A stretch of DNA of 64,000 nucleotides from Diplonema papillatum (GCA_030068145.1 JAPJBO010000167.1:248001-312000); one strand, 5' to 3'; shown: positions 1 through 11,639, counted from the stretch's first letter. The notes: a model not told the origin generated them from the letters alone. Program-made: numbers and translations.

Positions 1-213
1 GCGAAGCGACGTGCAGGCACGCGGTCGTCGACGAGGGGAGCAGCGCACTCCGGCCGTCGCCCCACCGGGCCTGGTGGACGGCCCCCGGCAGGTCGGGCCA
101 CAGGTACGCCTGCTTCTCGATCGCCCGCCGCCGCACGAACTCCCCCGCGGCGATCGCGCTCTGCGTCAAGTTCGCGTCCCTCCGCGCAGCGACGGCAACA
201 GCTGCGCCGACTA
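1..213 (-). CDS. Terminal exon copy 1, cut by window edge
   Basis: The acceptor CTGCAG precedes base 213 and the frame is open to the window edge, with the same product as copy 3: a stretch containing RRRAIEKQAYLWPDLPG. It lacks the frameshift of copy 2. As the copy furthest from the body of the gene, it may be the original last exon, or part of a longer array outside the window. Confidence 0.6.
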
Positions 214-474
214 CTGCAGTCGTGCCTGCGTTTTTAGAGCTAAATAGTTCGCATATTTCCCGGTGTTGGGGTCTCCGTGTGACCTTTGCTTTCTCTTATA
301 GCAAGTAAGGGCTCTTTGGTGTACACTTTCGTTACGGGTGAAAGTTCGCTTTTTGTGTGTGTGTTGCTGGCGATGAAGGCTAGTCGTAGTAGTAGGTTGT
401 CTGGGTGGTCCTTTCTTTCAGACATTGTTTCGAGTATAAGGATCCGGTGTCCTTCTGTCACCGAGGTTGGTTCA

Positions 475-750
475 TTACGGCGACCTGCTGGCCAGCCACG
501 CAGCGTCGGCGGTGAGCTCGAACAGCCGGAGCATCTGCGAAGCGACGTGCAGACACGCGGTCGTCGACGAGGGGAGCAGCGCACTCCGGCCGTCGCCCCA
601 CCGGGCCTGGTGGACGGCCCCCCGCCAGGTCGGGCCACAGGTACGCCTGCTTCTCGATCGCCCGCCGCCGCACGAACTCCCCCGCGGCGATCGCGCTCTG
701 CGTCAAGTTCGCGTCCCTCCGCGCAGCGACGGCAACAGCTGCGCCGACTA
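475..750 (-). pseudogene. Terminal exon copy 2, frameshifted
   Basis: The same 3' splice site as copy 3 (acceptor just before 750) opens this copy, and the original stop codon TAA lies at 475-477. One base is inserted in the run of C near 620, compared with copies 1 and 3, and it breaks the reading frame. If frame were kept, the exon would end a few codons after the shared Ala-Asp-Ala-Ala-Trp motif. It could still be used as a 3' UTR or as a minor isoform. Confidence 0.7.
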
Positions 751-916
751 CTGCAGTCGTGCCTGTGCTTTTAGAGCTATATAGTTCGCATATTTCCCGG
801 TGTTGGGGTCTCCGTGTGACCTTTGCTTTCTCTTATAGCAAGTAAGGGCTCTTTGGTGTACACTTTCGTTACGGGTGAAAGTTCGCTTTTTGTGTGTGTG
901 TTGCTGGCGATGAAGG

Positions 917-3900
917 CTAGTCGTAGTAGTAGGTTGTCTGGGTGGTCTTCTTTCTTTCAGACATTGTTTCGAGTTTAAGGATCCGGTGTCCTTCTGTCCA
1001 CGCGGCGTCGGCGGTGAGCTCGAACAGCCGGAGCATCTGCGAAGCGACGTGCAGGCACGCGGTCGTCGACGAGGGGAGCAGCGCACTCCGGCCGTCGCCC
1101 CACCGGGCCTGGTGGACGGCCCCCGGCAGGTCGGGCCACAGGTACGCCTGCTTCTCGATCGCCCGCCGCCGCACGAACTCCCCCGCGGCGATCGCGCTCT
1201 GCGTCAAGTTCGCGTCCCTCCGCGCAGCGACGGCAACAGCTGCGCCGACTACTGCAGTCGTGCCTGCGTTTTTAGAGCTATAGTTCGCTTATTTCCCGGT
1301 GTTAGGGTCTCCGTGTGACTCTGACTGATTGTTTTCTCTTATAACAAGTAAGGTCTCTTTGGTGTACACTTTCGTTATGGGTGAAAGTTCGCTTTTTGTG
1401 TGTGTGTTGCTGGCGATGAAGGCTAGTCGTAGTAGTAGGTTGTCTGGGTGGTCCTTTCTGTTTCGAGTTTAAGGATCCGGTGTCCTTCTGTCACCGGGGT
1501 TGGTTCATTACGGCGACCTGCTGGCCAGCCACATTTTTTAGTGTGGTACTCATTTGCAATGCATGCTTGCAAATGACTCCCCACTTAAGTCGAAGAAGGA
1601 GTCCCAAAGCTAAGCAACACCACCAACGCGGAAACACAATCCGAAGGCAGCCAGCGGACCTCCCAGGGCAGGGGGGAACCTGCGGCGGTGAAGTAACGAA
1701 GCTCATCCGAGTGTCCGATGAAACCCCTTGTCAATACCACCCAACGACTGCGACGCGCGTGCGAAATGTCGGACGCTAGCGTCTGTCAAGAGCACGCGTG
1801 ACTCAGCCGTGTTTTTAAGGTGAGAAGAGAGGCATCGGCTCACTCTGTCAAAGGACCTATACCACTTACGCAACAAGAAGACGGAGTATTGTGCACACAC
1901 CTGTGAAGCAGATCCCCCTCGGCTCCGCCGGGCAAGGCGCGTGCCGGTGGGCGCCGTCGTAGAAGTCTGGATACGACCCGTCCGCGAGCTGCTTCGCCGC
2001 CGCGAATCGGGCGAACGCCCGCAGCCGCGCGCGCGCCTCGGATCCCTCGGGGAACAGCGGCTTGGCCACGTCGGCCGCCAGGTGCCGCTCGATACTCTCC
2101 TCCCATAGGCGGGTTACCGCCATAGCGGCCGCGTCGTACCCGGTCAGCTTGTTGCCGGGCGCCGCCGAGTCGCTCGGGACGCCCTCCCACCGCGAGGACT
2201 GCCAGTTGTACACGGAAGGGAACGCGCCGGCGCTCGTCACCGGCGCCGAACGCATCAAATGCAGCACCCGCGAGCCGGATTCAACGAGGGTCGCGTTCCC
2301 CGCGGCGCCGCCCCAGTACAGCATCCCGTAGGCGGAAAGCACGTCGTTTTGGTCGCCCAAAAACCCAGTGGAGGTGGCGTTGGCCGCGAGCCTCGTCCCG
2401 CCGACGGCCAGGAGCCCGGCGGCGTTGCTCCCGGTGAGGAAATCCGCCGCCGCGTACACGGCCCGCGCGTACTCTGCGAACGGCAGCACCTGCGGGGCCG
2501 CGGTCACCGCGACCGCCGCCGCGGCTTGCTGCGCCCACAGCAGCGCGTTCACCGCGGCCGTCAGGTCGCCCGGCGCTGAGCGGGCGGCCACCAGCAGGTC
2601 GAACTCGAAGAGGAACCGGCCGGTGTGCAGCGCCGGGGAAAAAATCAACACGTCGTCCGACCTTTCGGGGAACCCGCCGCGCGAGATGCGCGAGCTGGCG
2701 GCCCCGACGTACGCTTTGACGGGGAGGTGGTCCCCTTTTAAAACCGATTCCGTCGACTGCGGAGCGCCGTCCCTCGCTGCGCTGCCGGACAGCATGTCGA
2801 GGGAGGAAGGAACCGACCACGTTTCGTCAAGCATCGCTTCGGCTACTTTCCGGACGTTCGGCACCACCGCAAAGCCGACGCCCCGCGCCGCCGCAACGAC
2901 GGCCGGCGACCGGTACACTTCCTCGCTCGCATGCGACAGCGCCGTGGTGGCCTCGCCCCGCCCTTCGTGCAGCACCGGCACCCACTTGAACGTCCCCGCG
3001 TCGAACTCGGACGGGTCGGGGTGAAAGTCGAACGCCACCTCCACCGAGTGCACGTCCGTGTTCCCCTCGTGCGCCTTCGGCAGCTCCCCTAGCTTCCGCC
3101 GCAGCCCCCCGTCCACCCCCCCCCCGCCCCCAGCAGACGGATACCGGAAGAAAACCCGGACACCCACCGAGAACCCAGCAACCTTCGCGTGGTGTCCCGG
3201 TGTGGGAGGAGACGGCCGGGCGACGAGGGTGTATTCGGCGTTCCCGGCGGAGTCGACCGCGACGGCGGAGAACGCGTCGGCGGCGGCGGTGAACCGGTCG
3301 AAGCGGAGGAGGAGGGGGGGGAGGAGCGAGGGGGTTGTTCCGGTAGGGGACTTGGGTTGGACTCGGAAGCCGGCCGCGGTTACGACGGGGTGCCACGCGT
3401 CGGCGGCGTGGTGCTCGAAGTGCATGGCGCCGGAGGTTGGAGACCCGCAGACCCGCTGGGTCCCTTCGGTGAGCGACGGCCAGGCGGGGTTGCAGCGGAG
3501 CGCGTGGGAAGAATTCGCGGCCGCCGCCCGCTGCGCGGTCTGTGCGAGGAGAGCTGCAAGCGGCTTCGGCGGCGGCACCGGCGGCATGCCCGGGGATTCA
3601 GCCCGCCCGCGCTCCGCCCCGTCTGTTCGGACCACGCGGAACGTCTTTCTCGACACCGCCTGGGAGGACCCCGGTACGAACGGCAGCCCGACAGGCCCAG
3701 CGAGCGACGAGTACTCGTCATCGCTCGCTTCGAGGAAGAAGTCCCGCGAGAGCTGCAGCGAGTCGAACGTCGCGCCGCTGATCGCGAGGCAGCGCCGGTG
3801 CGCGTTCCGCTCCACCAGCCCCGCCATCGCCTTCGGAAACGCAGTCCCGTACGCCGAGACGTGGTCGGCGGCGAACGCTTGTAGGAGGAACCATGGAGCG

Positions 3901-6123
3901 TCGGGTGACAAACCCCGCCTCACTCGCGGGTCGATCAGCAGCGATCCGATAACCGCGGAGGCCGGCGACGTGACGTGTTCTGATAGAGTCTCGCCGGAGA
4001 TGGTTTGCTTCGAGAGCAGGATGAGCGGCGTGTTTTCGTGGACGGGCTCCGACTGGTGGACGGTGTACGCCTGCGCAATCGCGGGGGACTGCGCGAGCTC
4101 AGCGGGCGGGTTGAAGACGACGAACATGTCGGCCAGGCCTTGGAAGCGGTTCGCGACGAATTCGTGAACCATCGCCCAGTCGCCACGCGCCGCCGCGCAC
4201 TTCTTCCGCCGGGCGGTGTCCCACCGCGACGCCACGGGCCCCGAGCTCTCGCCCATGATCGCCACCAGCGACGCGTCCAGCACCGCCGTCGCCAGCACCG
4301 ACACGGCGGCACCTTCCGGACCGCCGAGCATCTCGTACACGTCGTCTTCGGGGCCCGAGAATACGAAGGCCTTCCACAGGGGCCACCAGCGCTGCACGTC
4401 GGCGACGTTTTCGTCGGTGCAGGTGGCGGCGCTCGGTCGGTACTGCGAGCCGCGCTTCTGCGGGACGCGGGCCAGGGTGTTGTACTGCTTCACGAAGGCG
4501 GGCACCGCAATGTTCGAGCTGTACAGCAGGTCGGCGGCGTCGAGGTTGGCCCAGCCAAGCCACGCCATCTTCTGCCGAAGCTCGTCGTACATCGACGACG
4601 GGAACACTTGGTGAATGCCGCCGACGGCGTTCTGCTCGAAGGCGCGGTGCGCGGCGGCGATGAGCTCCGCGTCATCCTCGTCTCTCCGCCAGGAAGTCCA
4701 CGCCGAGCCTGCGCGATTTCGAGTGAAAATTTTGCTTCACGTTTCACAGTTTCACTGAGGGAGTTGATGCCACCACGAAAAGTCGATTAGAGAACTTTAA
4801 CACAGCCTTCAGGGGTGTGGTTGGTTCAAAGAAATGTGAAAACGGGTTTCATTTTATTTCCCTTCTCTACCTCGCTTCGCGGTGCCAGCACGAGGGGAAA
4901 ACTTGGAGATACAGAGAAAGAAGAAAAGCAGAGGGTTGGATGGAGAGGACGCACCGGCGTGCGTCGGGGCCCGTAAGGAAGCACCGGCCATTTAAGAAGG
5001 CCGCGAGAGTCGGCTGAGCCGGGAGCTACCGGAGAAGGCTTAGGTATTACAACCTGGTTCGATTGCGGGATAATAAAACCTCGGGGATAAATAAATAAAG
5101 ACTGCGTGTTTTTCCCGTTCAAGAAAAAATTCAAGTTTTCCCACCCTCCTTAACCCCCAGGTGACCCTCGCCCAAGCTCGTTTCCCCGGGTTAAGGCAGT
5201 CACTCAACATTCCCTTGCGCTAGTGCTATCAGTTACAAAGACGTGTTCTTACTTCTCCCTTTCTTCTAGGCAGTTCTCGTCAGACAATACGAAGAGCAGA
5301 AACTCCTTAAAACCTTCGTCTGGGCGGTAGTATTGAGCCGGTCCCTATTTCTTGAAGCTGCATCGAAGTACCTGCCGCAGTGAATCACGGTCCGCCACGG
5401 TCTACCAGGCCCATCCCTAGTCCCTAGAGCTGCATGTGCTGTATTCTTCGGTCTATCACGGTCTATCAAGAGGATGGACCGGCTCAAGTATAGTAAAAGG
5501 GAGTGTGCAGCAATACAGGTGGCTTGTTGGGCACGGTCGATGATAATCGTTTGTTAAGGTAGTCATTGGAGCGAGTCAGCCCTGTCTTTTTCGAGAACAA
5601 AACAGGTCCTTCGCAGGGTTGGGTTCCTACGTTTGTTAGCCTGCACAAAACATTGTGGGGCAACCCGCAAGGCTGTCAGAACTGGAACGTTACGACAACG
5701 GTCACCCGGAGACTATAAACCCCCAGATCTCTGAGTGAACTCACACTCTAAAACAGGATGCGTACCGGTGATCATTGCGGCGTCGAGCATGAGGATGGAG
5801 AAGTCGTGGCCGATCTTGTCTGTGGAGCGGTGGATGGCCGCTTCCTCCATCTGCTTTTCCATTTCGCGCCGGACGCGGGCCAGGATTTCGTCCCTGCTCT
5901 CCGGCCGCCTCCTGGCTGTTTGCCGCTCAGAGTCGGGCGTGATTCCGTAGGCCTGCTCCGATGCGATCGGGCCGTGGAAATACAACACGAGCATCAACAC
6001 CGACAGGACGGCCGCCAGGAGCAGAGTGGCCGAGTCACTCCGCCGGCCCGTCGACAGCGCCGGGCGGGTAGACTCCGCTTGTGCTTTGGCATAGCTCGGA
6101 GAGTGACTGCGCCTTCGGTCCAT
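917..6123 (-). CDS. Large membrane-anchored protein of unknown family, three exons
   Basis: I join three exons on the minus strand: 6123-5766, 4708-1901 and 1251-917. Splice sites are GT-AG and the phases fit exactly: exon 1 ends one base into a glycine codon that exon 2 completes, and the exon 2/3 junction behaves the same way. The sum is 1166 residues. Exon 1 has a basic N-terminus, then one hydrophobic segment (about residues 35-52), then a charged helical stretch, as in a type II membrane protein. The large exon has many Trp, Gly and Asn residues, potential N-glycosylation sites and a C-terminal helical part that recalls alpha/alpha-toroid glycoside hydrolases; that likeness is weak and I assign no enzyme activity. 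The last exon exists in several tandem copies, so the true C-terminus is uncertain. The start is the ATG at 6123, just after a poly(A) run on the coding strand. It could still be two genes, but the phase match argues against that. Confidence 0.65.
1497..1533 (-). pseudogene. Remnant of the terminal exon (stop-codon end)
   Basis: About 37 bases match the last codons, stop codon and following bases of exon copy 2 (region 460-500). The rest of the exon is absent. At 1534 the sequence switches to an unrelated repeat fragment that recurs near 9970. Confidence 0.6.
5334..5486. mobile_element. Short inverted-repeat element, copy A, in intron 1
   Basis: The element is 153 bp long with terminal inverted repeats TGAGCCGGTCC and is flanked by the 5-bp direct repeat AGTAT (5329-5333 and 5487-5491). 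It shares its inner sequence, in reverse orientation, with the element at 22339-22518. It has no coding capacity. It lies within the first intron of the membrane-protein gene. Confidence 0.8.
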
Positions 6124-7200
6124 TTCTCTTTTTTTTTTTTTTTGCGGTCGGTCCCAGGGGCACCAAAACCCGCGAACTTCCCCCTTTTGGCCGACGTGCC
6201 TATTGCTTGGGGTATTACTATGATGTTTAAGCAGGACGCCGCCCTCATGCATGTTTATCGGACAGCAAACCTTCTTGCCAGAAGAACCTCTCTTCTGAAG
6301 ATGTTACGTAAACCTGAATTCCATCTGCATCCTCACTTCCATCTACGCTAACTGCAACCGGAAACTCTAATACCGAACTGATTCTCGAACTTTAAAACTG
6401 CAACTCAGCCACGTCTACTCATTCCAGTCAGTAGCCAGTGCCTTGCTTCAAGGAAGAAGCCGGTGCAAGTTTTTGCGGGGAAACGGAGCTAAATAACGGA
6501 TCCGGCGCTTCCTTTGTTTGTGCGCACTTCCTTCAAACCTGTTTTGTTCATCTAACGGGAGTGAGGACGGTACGCTGCCATCGATCTGTTTTTGTTCTTG
6601 ACAAATTGCATTTTGCTAGACACAAAAAGGTAAGCGGTTTGTTTTTACCCGTGGCTGAATCTATGGAATGATGGGTAGGGAGCAAGGAAGCGTGTAAATG
6701 TAGAAGCGCAGTGGTGTAGGAGAGTGTCCCTCAGGCCGGGGTCGTTTCGTCTCAAAGCAGCCCTTTCGGTCTGTCAAAAAGACAGACCGTCACCTACTGC
6801 GGCACCATACTGAGGAGGGCCTATCGTGAGTAAGGTATGTGGACCCGGAGTTTCAAGCGAACTTTCACTCTAAAACCCCGCGGTCGGACGTCAGCCGATC
6901 GCAGCAATCTGAAGGAAGGTGTCGGCGGCGACTTTAAGGTGCAAACCTCAGCATCTAGCTCTGATCCTTGTGTGGAATGCAGACACGGGCAGAGCGTCAG
7001 TGAGCACCGGACTGTACAGCACGGTCTTGTCCCTCCTGGGGCAGTCGCTTGCAAAAGCGAGGCAATCTCTCAACGACACAGCAGAGCCAGCCTCTGCGAA
7101 ATTCAAGTCCGAGGAAAGCAGGGGGGTTGCATGCTGCTCTGTGCTCCGATCCTGCGAATCGTCGTCGTCGCACATGTCAAACACGCGTAGCTTGCGTCCC
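6124..7200. other. Intergenic stretch with repeat fragments
   Basis: I see no gene here. It contains a fragment of the dispersed TTTTAGAG repeat in reverse orientation near 6850, and pieces near 6228 and 6430 of a family also found at 10360-10620 and 41690-41850. The part 7080-7230 is repeated in tandem at 7500-7640. Confidence 0.5.
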
Positions 7201-7215
7201 TCAACTAGCTTTGTC

Positions 7216-7460
7216 ACGTGGGGATGGCTATAGCGGAAGGCAGTGCCAGTTTCGGAGCGTCGGGGGCCGCGCTGGTTGTAGGGCAGCCCTCGGTGCCTGC
7301 CGATGGGTCCGTGAGCGAGAAGACGCGGGCGACGAAGGCCGTGAACGTGACGTGCGACGACCCGTCGAACGAGATGCCGAGGCGACGAGGGCGTGCCGGA
7401 GGTCTGCGCGAGGGGGATGCAGCCGTGCTGCTCCGTGTCCAGCTCGTGGAACAGTTCTCC
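7216..7460 (-). pseudogene. Damaged second copy of the TPGS1-like 3' end
   Basis: This stretch matches the last part of the upstream TPGS1-like gene (7729-8130) almost exactly, up to the same stop codon context. An internal block of about 165 bp, corresponding to 7880-8050, is missing and the frame is shifted after the gap. It lies downstream of the intact gene in the same orientation, so it is a tandem 3'-end duplicate that has decayed. Confidence 0.75.
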
Positions 7461-7720
7461 TGAGGTCGGTGTCTGCGAGCAACATCGGCGGGCGTACTCC
7501 TTTAGCAGAGCCAAGCCTCAGCGAAATTCAAGTCCTCAGCGAAATTCAAGTCCGAATAACAGGAAAACAGGGGTATGCTGCTCTATACCCCGATCTTACA
7601 CACGCAGTAGATTGCGTCCCTCAAGTAGCTTTGACACGGAGATACGACCGAAAGTCTGACGGTGCTCAGACCGCAGCCCGACTTCAGCCGTGAGAAGGGT
7701 CAAGCGGACGTGTTATGGTA

Positions 7721-8707
7721 TCACGTGGGGATGGCTATAGCGGAAGGCAGTGCCAGTTTCGGAGCGTCGGGGGCCGCGCTGGTTGTGGGGCAGCCCTCGG
7801 TGCCTGCCGATGGATCCGTGAGCGAGAAGACGCGGGCGACGAAGGCCTTGAACGTGACGTGCGACGACCCGTCGAACGACGAGAGGAAGGCTTCGAGGTC
7901 CTGCGGCGAGGGCATGCCCTGCTCCGGGGCCAGGTGCGAAGGCAGCGGGCTGGCGGACGCATTCTGCGGGCGGTGGTTGTAGGGCAGGGATGTGATAGAC
8001 GCCTTGCGGCTCGACGCGTTCGAGTGGCTTCCCGCAGAGGTGTCAGCGAATGCCGAGGCGACGAGGGCGTGCCGGAGGTCTGCGAGGGGGATGCAGCCGT
8101 GCTGCTCCGTGTCCAGCTCGTGGAACAACCGTTCGGCTAAGGCGAAGAACTCCTCGTACATCACGCAGGCGTAGACCCCGGCTGCAAACTGCCGGAAGGG
8201 CACAACGCACGTCTCCGTCTTGTTCAGGATTTCGAGCACCGTCGGAACGATTTCGGGCGGAAAATCGGTGCACAGCAAGCTGAGCAGCCGCCGCACGTCG
8301 CCCGCCGTCACCCCGACTCCCCCGCCTTTCCGCTCGTCGAGCGTCGTGAACGCGGAGACTAAGTTGTCCCAGAAGCTTTGCCGCGTGGCGGCTGTCAGCC
8401 GCACGTACCGGTAGCTGCGGATGAGGGGCGAGGCACCTTGGATGACCAGCTTGAAGTAGTCCGTGATGAAGGACACGGGGCAGTCCGGCCTGTTCTCGAG
8501 CAACAGCGTCACGACGTCCTTCAAATACGCGGTCACGCTGAACTTGTCGAGGTATTCCTGCTGCGAGAGCTTGGTAAGGTCCACGCACCCACCGCCGCCG
8601 GCCGGCACGCTGGGGGTGCCCCCCTTGTGCTGCGCCGCCGCCGCGCCCGCGTTCACCGCGCTGATCCTACCCTCTCGGGAGGCGGAGCTGCGGCGTTCGC
8701 GGGACAT
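7721..8707 (-). CDS. TPGS1: Tubulin polyglutamylase complex subunit 1-like protein
   Basis: The product is 328 residues from the ATG at 8707. TPGS1 is a scaffold subunit of the TTLL1 complex that adds glutamate chains to tubulin in axonemes and basal bodies. The domain order matches: an RIIa-like helix pair near residues 50-90 (motif ENRPDCPVSFITDYF), a central helical block with a SFWDNLVSAF motif, an EF-hand-like segment (FHELDTEQHGCIPLADL), and a C-terminal stretch containing FKAFVARVFSLTDP. A low-complexity Ser/Asn-rich linker lies between the last two. It seems to be a single exon, with a poly(A) run in the 5' UTR at 8777-8796. The 3' end is duplicated downstream at 7216-7460. The assignment comes from remembered family features, not a search. 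Confidence 0.68.
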   Translation of the reverse strand: MSRERRSSASREGRISAVNAGAAAAQHKGGTPSVPAGGGGCVDLTKLSQQEYLDKFSVTAYLKDVVTLLLENRPDCPVSFITDYFKLVIQGASPLIRSYRYVRLTAATRQSFWDNLVSAFTTLDERKGGGVGVTAGDVRRLLSLLCTDFPPEIVPTVLEILNKTETCVVPFRQFAAGVYACVMYEEFFALAERLFHELDTEQHGCIPLADLRHALVASAFADTSAGSHSNASSRKASITSLPYNHRPQNASASPLPSHLAPEQGMPSPQDLEAFLSSFDGSSHVTFKAFVARVFSLTDPSAGTEGCPTTSAAPDAPKLALPSAIAIPT

Positions 8708-8869
8708 CCCCGGCAACGGGCGCGCGGAGGCTTCGCGCGCAATTCTTGCGAAACGAGGGATGGTTCTTTCTTTTCTTTTCTTTTTTTTTTTTTTTTGTAT
8801 AAGCGCACCAGGGGTTTATATAGCTTTTCCTCCTCTGTAGAAAAGTCTTTTTCGCCCTCGGGGTCCTGT

Positions 8870-9645
8870 GTGGGATCCAAAATTAATTAGAATTGGTAGT
8901 CAAGCACTACCATGCCAGCCCAGCCCAACACAACCCAATCTCAGTGTTGGTAGTAAGAATCAGACAAAATGGTTAAGCTAATTTGTAAGAGAGGGGGGGT
9001 CTGGGGGGCAGCGCCCCCCAGCGCACGGTACGATACAGCGAAGAATTTCCGCACCAGTATTGATTCCAAATTCAATTAGAACCGGTAGTCAATGTCTGAT
9101 GCCAAACCCCAAATGTAATTAGAACTGGTAGTCAACGTCCAATTTCGAATTCCAAATTTAATTAGAATAGGTAGTCAACGTTCAATTTTGGATCCAGATT
9201 TAATTAGAATTGGTAGTCAACGTCCAATTTCCGATCCCAAATTTAATTAGAATTGGTAGTCAACGTCCAATTTTGAATCCAAATTTAATTAGAATTGGTA
9301 GTCAACGTCCAATTTCCGATCCCAAATTTAATTAGAATTGGTAGTCAACGTTCAATTTTGGATCCAAATTTAATTAGAATTGGTAGTCAACGTCCAATTT
9401 TGAATCCAAATTTAATTAGAATTGGTAGTCAACGTTCAATTTTGGATCCAGATTTAATTAGAATTGGTAGTCAACGTCCAATTTTGATCCAAATTTAATT
9501 AGAATTGGTAGTCAACGTCCAATTTCCGATCCCAAATTTAATTAGAATTGGTAGTCAACGTCCAATTTTGAATCCAAATTTAATTAGAATTGGTAGTCAA
9601 CGTTCAATTTTGGATCCAAATTTAGTTAGACTTGGTAGTCAACGT
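8870..9645. repeat. 42-bp tandem satellite
   Basis: Units of about 42 bp contain AATTAGAATTGGTAGTCAAC followed by a variable half (CCAATTTTGAATCC or TTCAATTTTGGATCC). The array is most regular at 9110-9640 and degenerate at its left end. Short ORFs through it are caused by the repeat length being a multiple of three. Confidence 0.9.
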
Positions 9646-9860
9646 CTCGCCTCCCACCACCCCCTTTGGCCCTCCCCTCCTGCCTCCTCTTTCCCCGCCT
9701 CCTTTTTACTCTTCCTGCCCCCATGGCTTCGCCATGGCTCCGTCATGGCTTTCGCCATGGCTTCGCCATGGCTTCGTCCCTCCCCTGTGGCTCACCCCCG
9801 CTGATCCCGGTTGGTAGTGCCCGGCCCTACCCCAACCCCCCAGCCCAAAATTAATTCAAT
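9646..9860. repeat. GC-rich spacer with short CATGGCTTCGC repeats
   Basis: A C-rich stretch leads into several copies of a CCATGGCTTCG-type motif at 9720-9780, then a poly(T) run near 9860. I see no gene. Confidence 0.6.
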
Positions 9861-9904
9861 TTTTTTTTTTTCGCGCTCGGGGTGGCCCCGAGCCCCAGAC
9901 CCAT

Positions 9905-10010
9905 ATATAAATCACTGAAGCGCACCTGCTTTGTAGGAAATACTTGAGGAGACTGCCAGTTGCGAGATCTCAAATAGTGCGGTACTCATAATGCATGCCG
10001 ATGACTCCCC
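9905..10010. repeat. Dispersed repeat with GCACCTGCTTTGTAGG core
   Basis: The core continues into AAATACTTGAGGAG and a block ending ATGACTCCCCACT. Related copies lie at 13225-13290, 14105-14130 (overlapping the 3' end of the Vps62-family gene) and 36665-36750 (reverse). Only its end is present at 1540-1600. Confidence 0.65.
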
Positions 10011-10359
10011 ACTATCGCTCCAATCTCAAAGGGACGTAAATTTGCTGCAGCCACACGAAACACGGGTAAAATCTGGGTTTAGTGGCGGGTGTCGGCTTTC
10101 AACAACCCACGTATTGTTTTATACCCCTCTAGCCTCCGTCGTCCCTCGAGTATTTTTTCGTGTTGCGCGACAATCAACCAAGGGCTGGTGTACAGCACTG
10201 GTGCCGTTCGACCTTTATCCTTCCATCCTTCCTGTAGGGCGTTGATTCTGCTGTCAAACTGTGCTATTTTTCCCTTTTCCGTCCGTTGGTTTTCCCATGT
10301 CGGTCGCGAGGCAACTATCCTGTGGCAAGGTTTGTTGGTGCGGGTAAAAATCTTAGCTC

Positions 10360-10620
10360 AATGTTTAAGCAGGAACTGCCTTCATGCATGTTTGATGCTG
10401 CCATCTTTTCTTCTTCGAAAAGAATGTTTGAAAAAAGACAGGCGCTTCGTTTTGTTTGTGCGTTCCGGGTAATCGTTTTCCCACTTGTTTTTTACCCTGT
10501 GTAGATGCAGGTAAGGAATTCTCATCAACCACCAAAACACGCTGCCTACGTCTTTTTAGCCTGCACAATACATTGAAGGGCAACCCGCAAGATTGTTAGT
10601 ACTCAAAAAAGGAACACAGG
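10360..10620. repeat. Dispersed repeat with CTTCATGCATGTTTGATGC core
   Basis: Related segments occur at 5590-5700, 6228-6260, 24000-24130, 41690-41850 and 52885-52990. Shared landmarks are GACAGGCGCTTCGTTTTG, a stretch with CCACCAAAACACGCTGCC, and GGGCAACCCGCAAGATTGT. I find no coding capacity and could not define clean ends. Confidence 0.55.
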
Positions 10621-11639
10621 GCGAAGTCTCTGTGGTGACAAGCTGAAATGGGGAAACGAACGCGGTGCCGGTATTCGCGTGGGGGATTCGCTCAGAACGG
10701 TATGTCAAACTCATCTGGCGTGAACACGTTGGTGGAGAAGGGTTGAAAAGAGGATTCGCAAGTCCCATTAGCGAGAGAAGTGGTTGGACATTCTGGAAGT
10801 ATTTCCTTCATGTCAAGCTCGCTCGGCACGTGAACGCAGAAAATAAGTACGTTTGTGGAGAACGGCTGAAGGGTGGGCCTCCTTGCTTCAAGTCTTCGTT
10901 TGCTGACGTTTTTCAGCAGAAGCCTCGATTGTACGATAGCGGAGGGGGAACCATTTCAATAATCATCAGGAGCGTTAATGCAGTCCGTCCATCTTCCAGC
11001 CAGGTCCAACCCGAGCAAACTGCCCGTGGAGGCCCCAGTGGGATTCCAGCTGCCGCTCAGTGATACAACTTAAAAACGGAGGTAAAAAGAAGGGAACTGG
11101 GCCGGACAACAGTGTTTCGATGTGGGCCTGTCTTGCTTGAGGAAGGCAGCCCGGTGACCGTTGAGGCTGGCAGGGGAAAAGAGGGAGGGTAGTTTTGTTG
11201 GGAGACAAGTCGACACATCGTGAAACCGTATTGCGCGACCCCTAACGCGTGTAGGGGGCGCTTGTTATGGGGTCGGGTTGAGCGTTGTATTTCGGCGTGA
11301 CGACTCCTCCCTACCATACAACCCCGTACTAGCAAGCAAAAGTCTTTTCGTCGGAGAAGGTTCGACTCGGGCAATTCAGTTTCCTCGTACACTTTTTCAG
11401 GGGATTCTGTTAGGGATTTGAATCCGGCCCTGACGCCTGACATGACTGTTGAGGACCCGGTCAAGGGTCGGTTTGCTTTTGTTCTATTGTGTTGCTGTTT
11501 GCTTCGTTTGTGCACACTGGTGGAACTCGTTTGCGTTGGTAAGTTTCATGAAGCACGTCACCAACTCCCGATGATTTGTAGTAACCGCAGAAAACAAAGT
11601 GTCTTCAGTCCCGGACAATATACCGGATGACCGTCAATG

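Larger units (their letters stand above)
1..1540 (-). repeat. Tandem array of terminal-exon copies with intron sequence
   Basis: Units of roughly 500 bp follow each other at 1-480, 480-1000 and 1000-1480, with a remnant up to about 1535. Each has one copy of the last exon of the upstream membrane-protein gene plus the same stretch of intron, which includes the dispersed TTTTAGAG repeat. The order on the coding strand is remnant, copy 3, copy 2, copy 1. The array continues past the window edge. Confidence 0.85.

Noticed and set aside
3058..4167. Long plus-strand open frame opposite the membrane-protein gene
   Set aside because: It is the shadow of a GC-rich exon: the minus frame is longer, joins to neighbouring exons in phase, and has protein-like composition.
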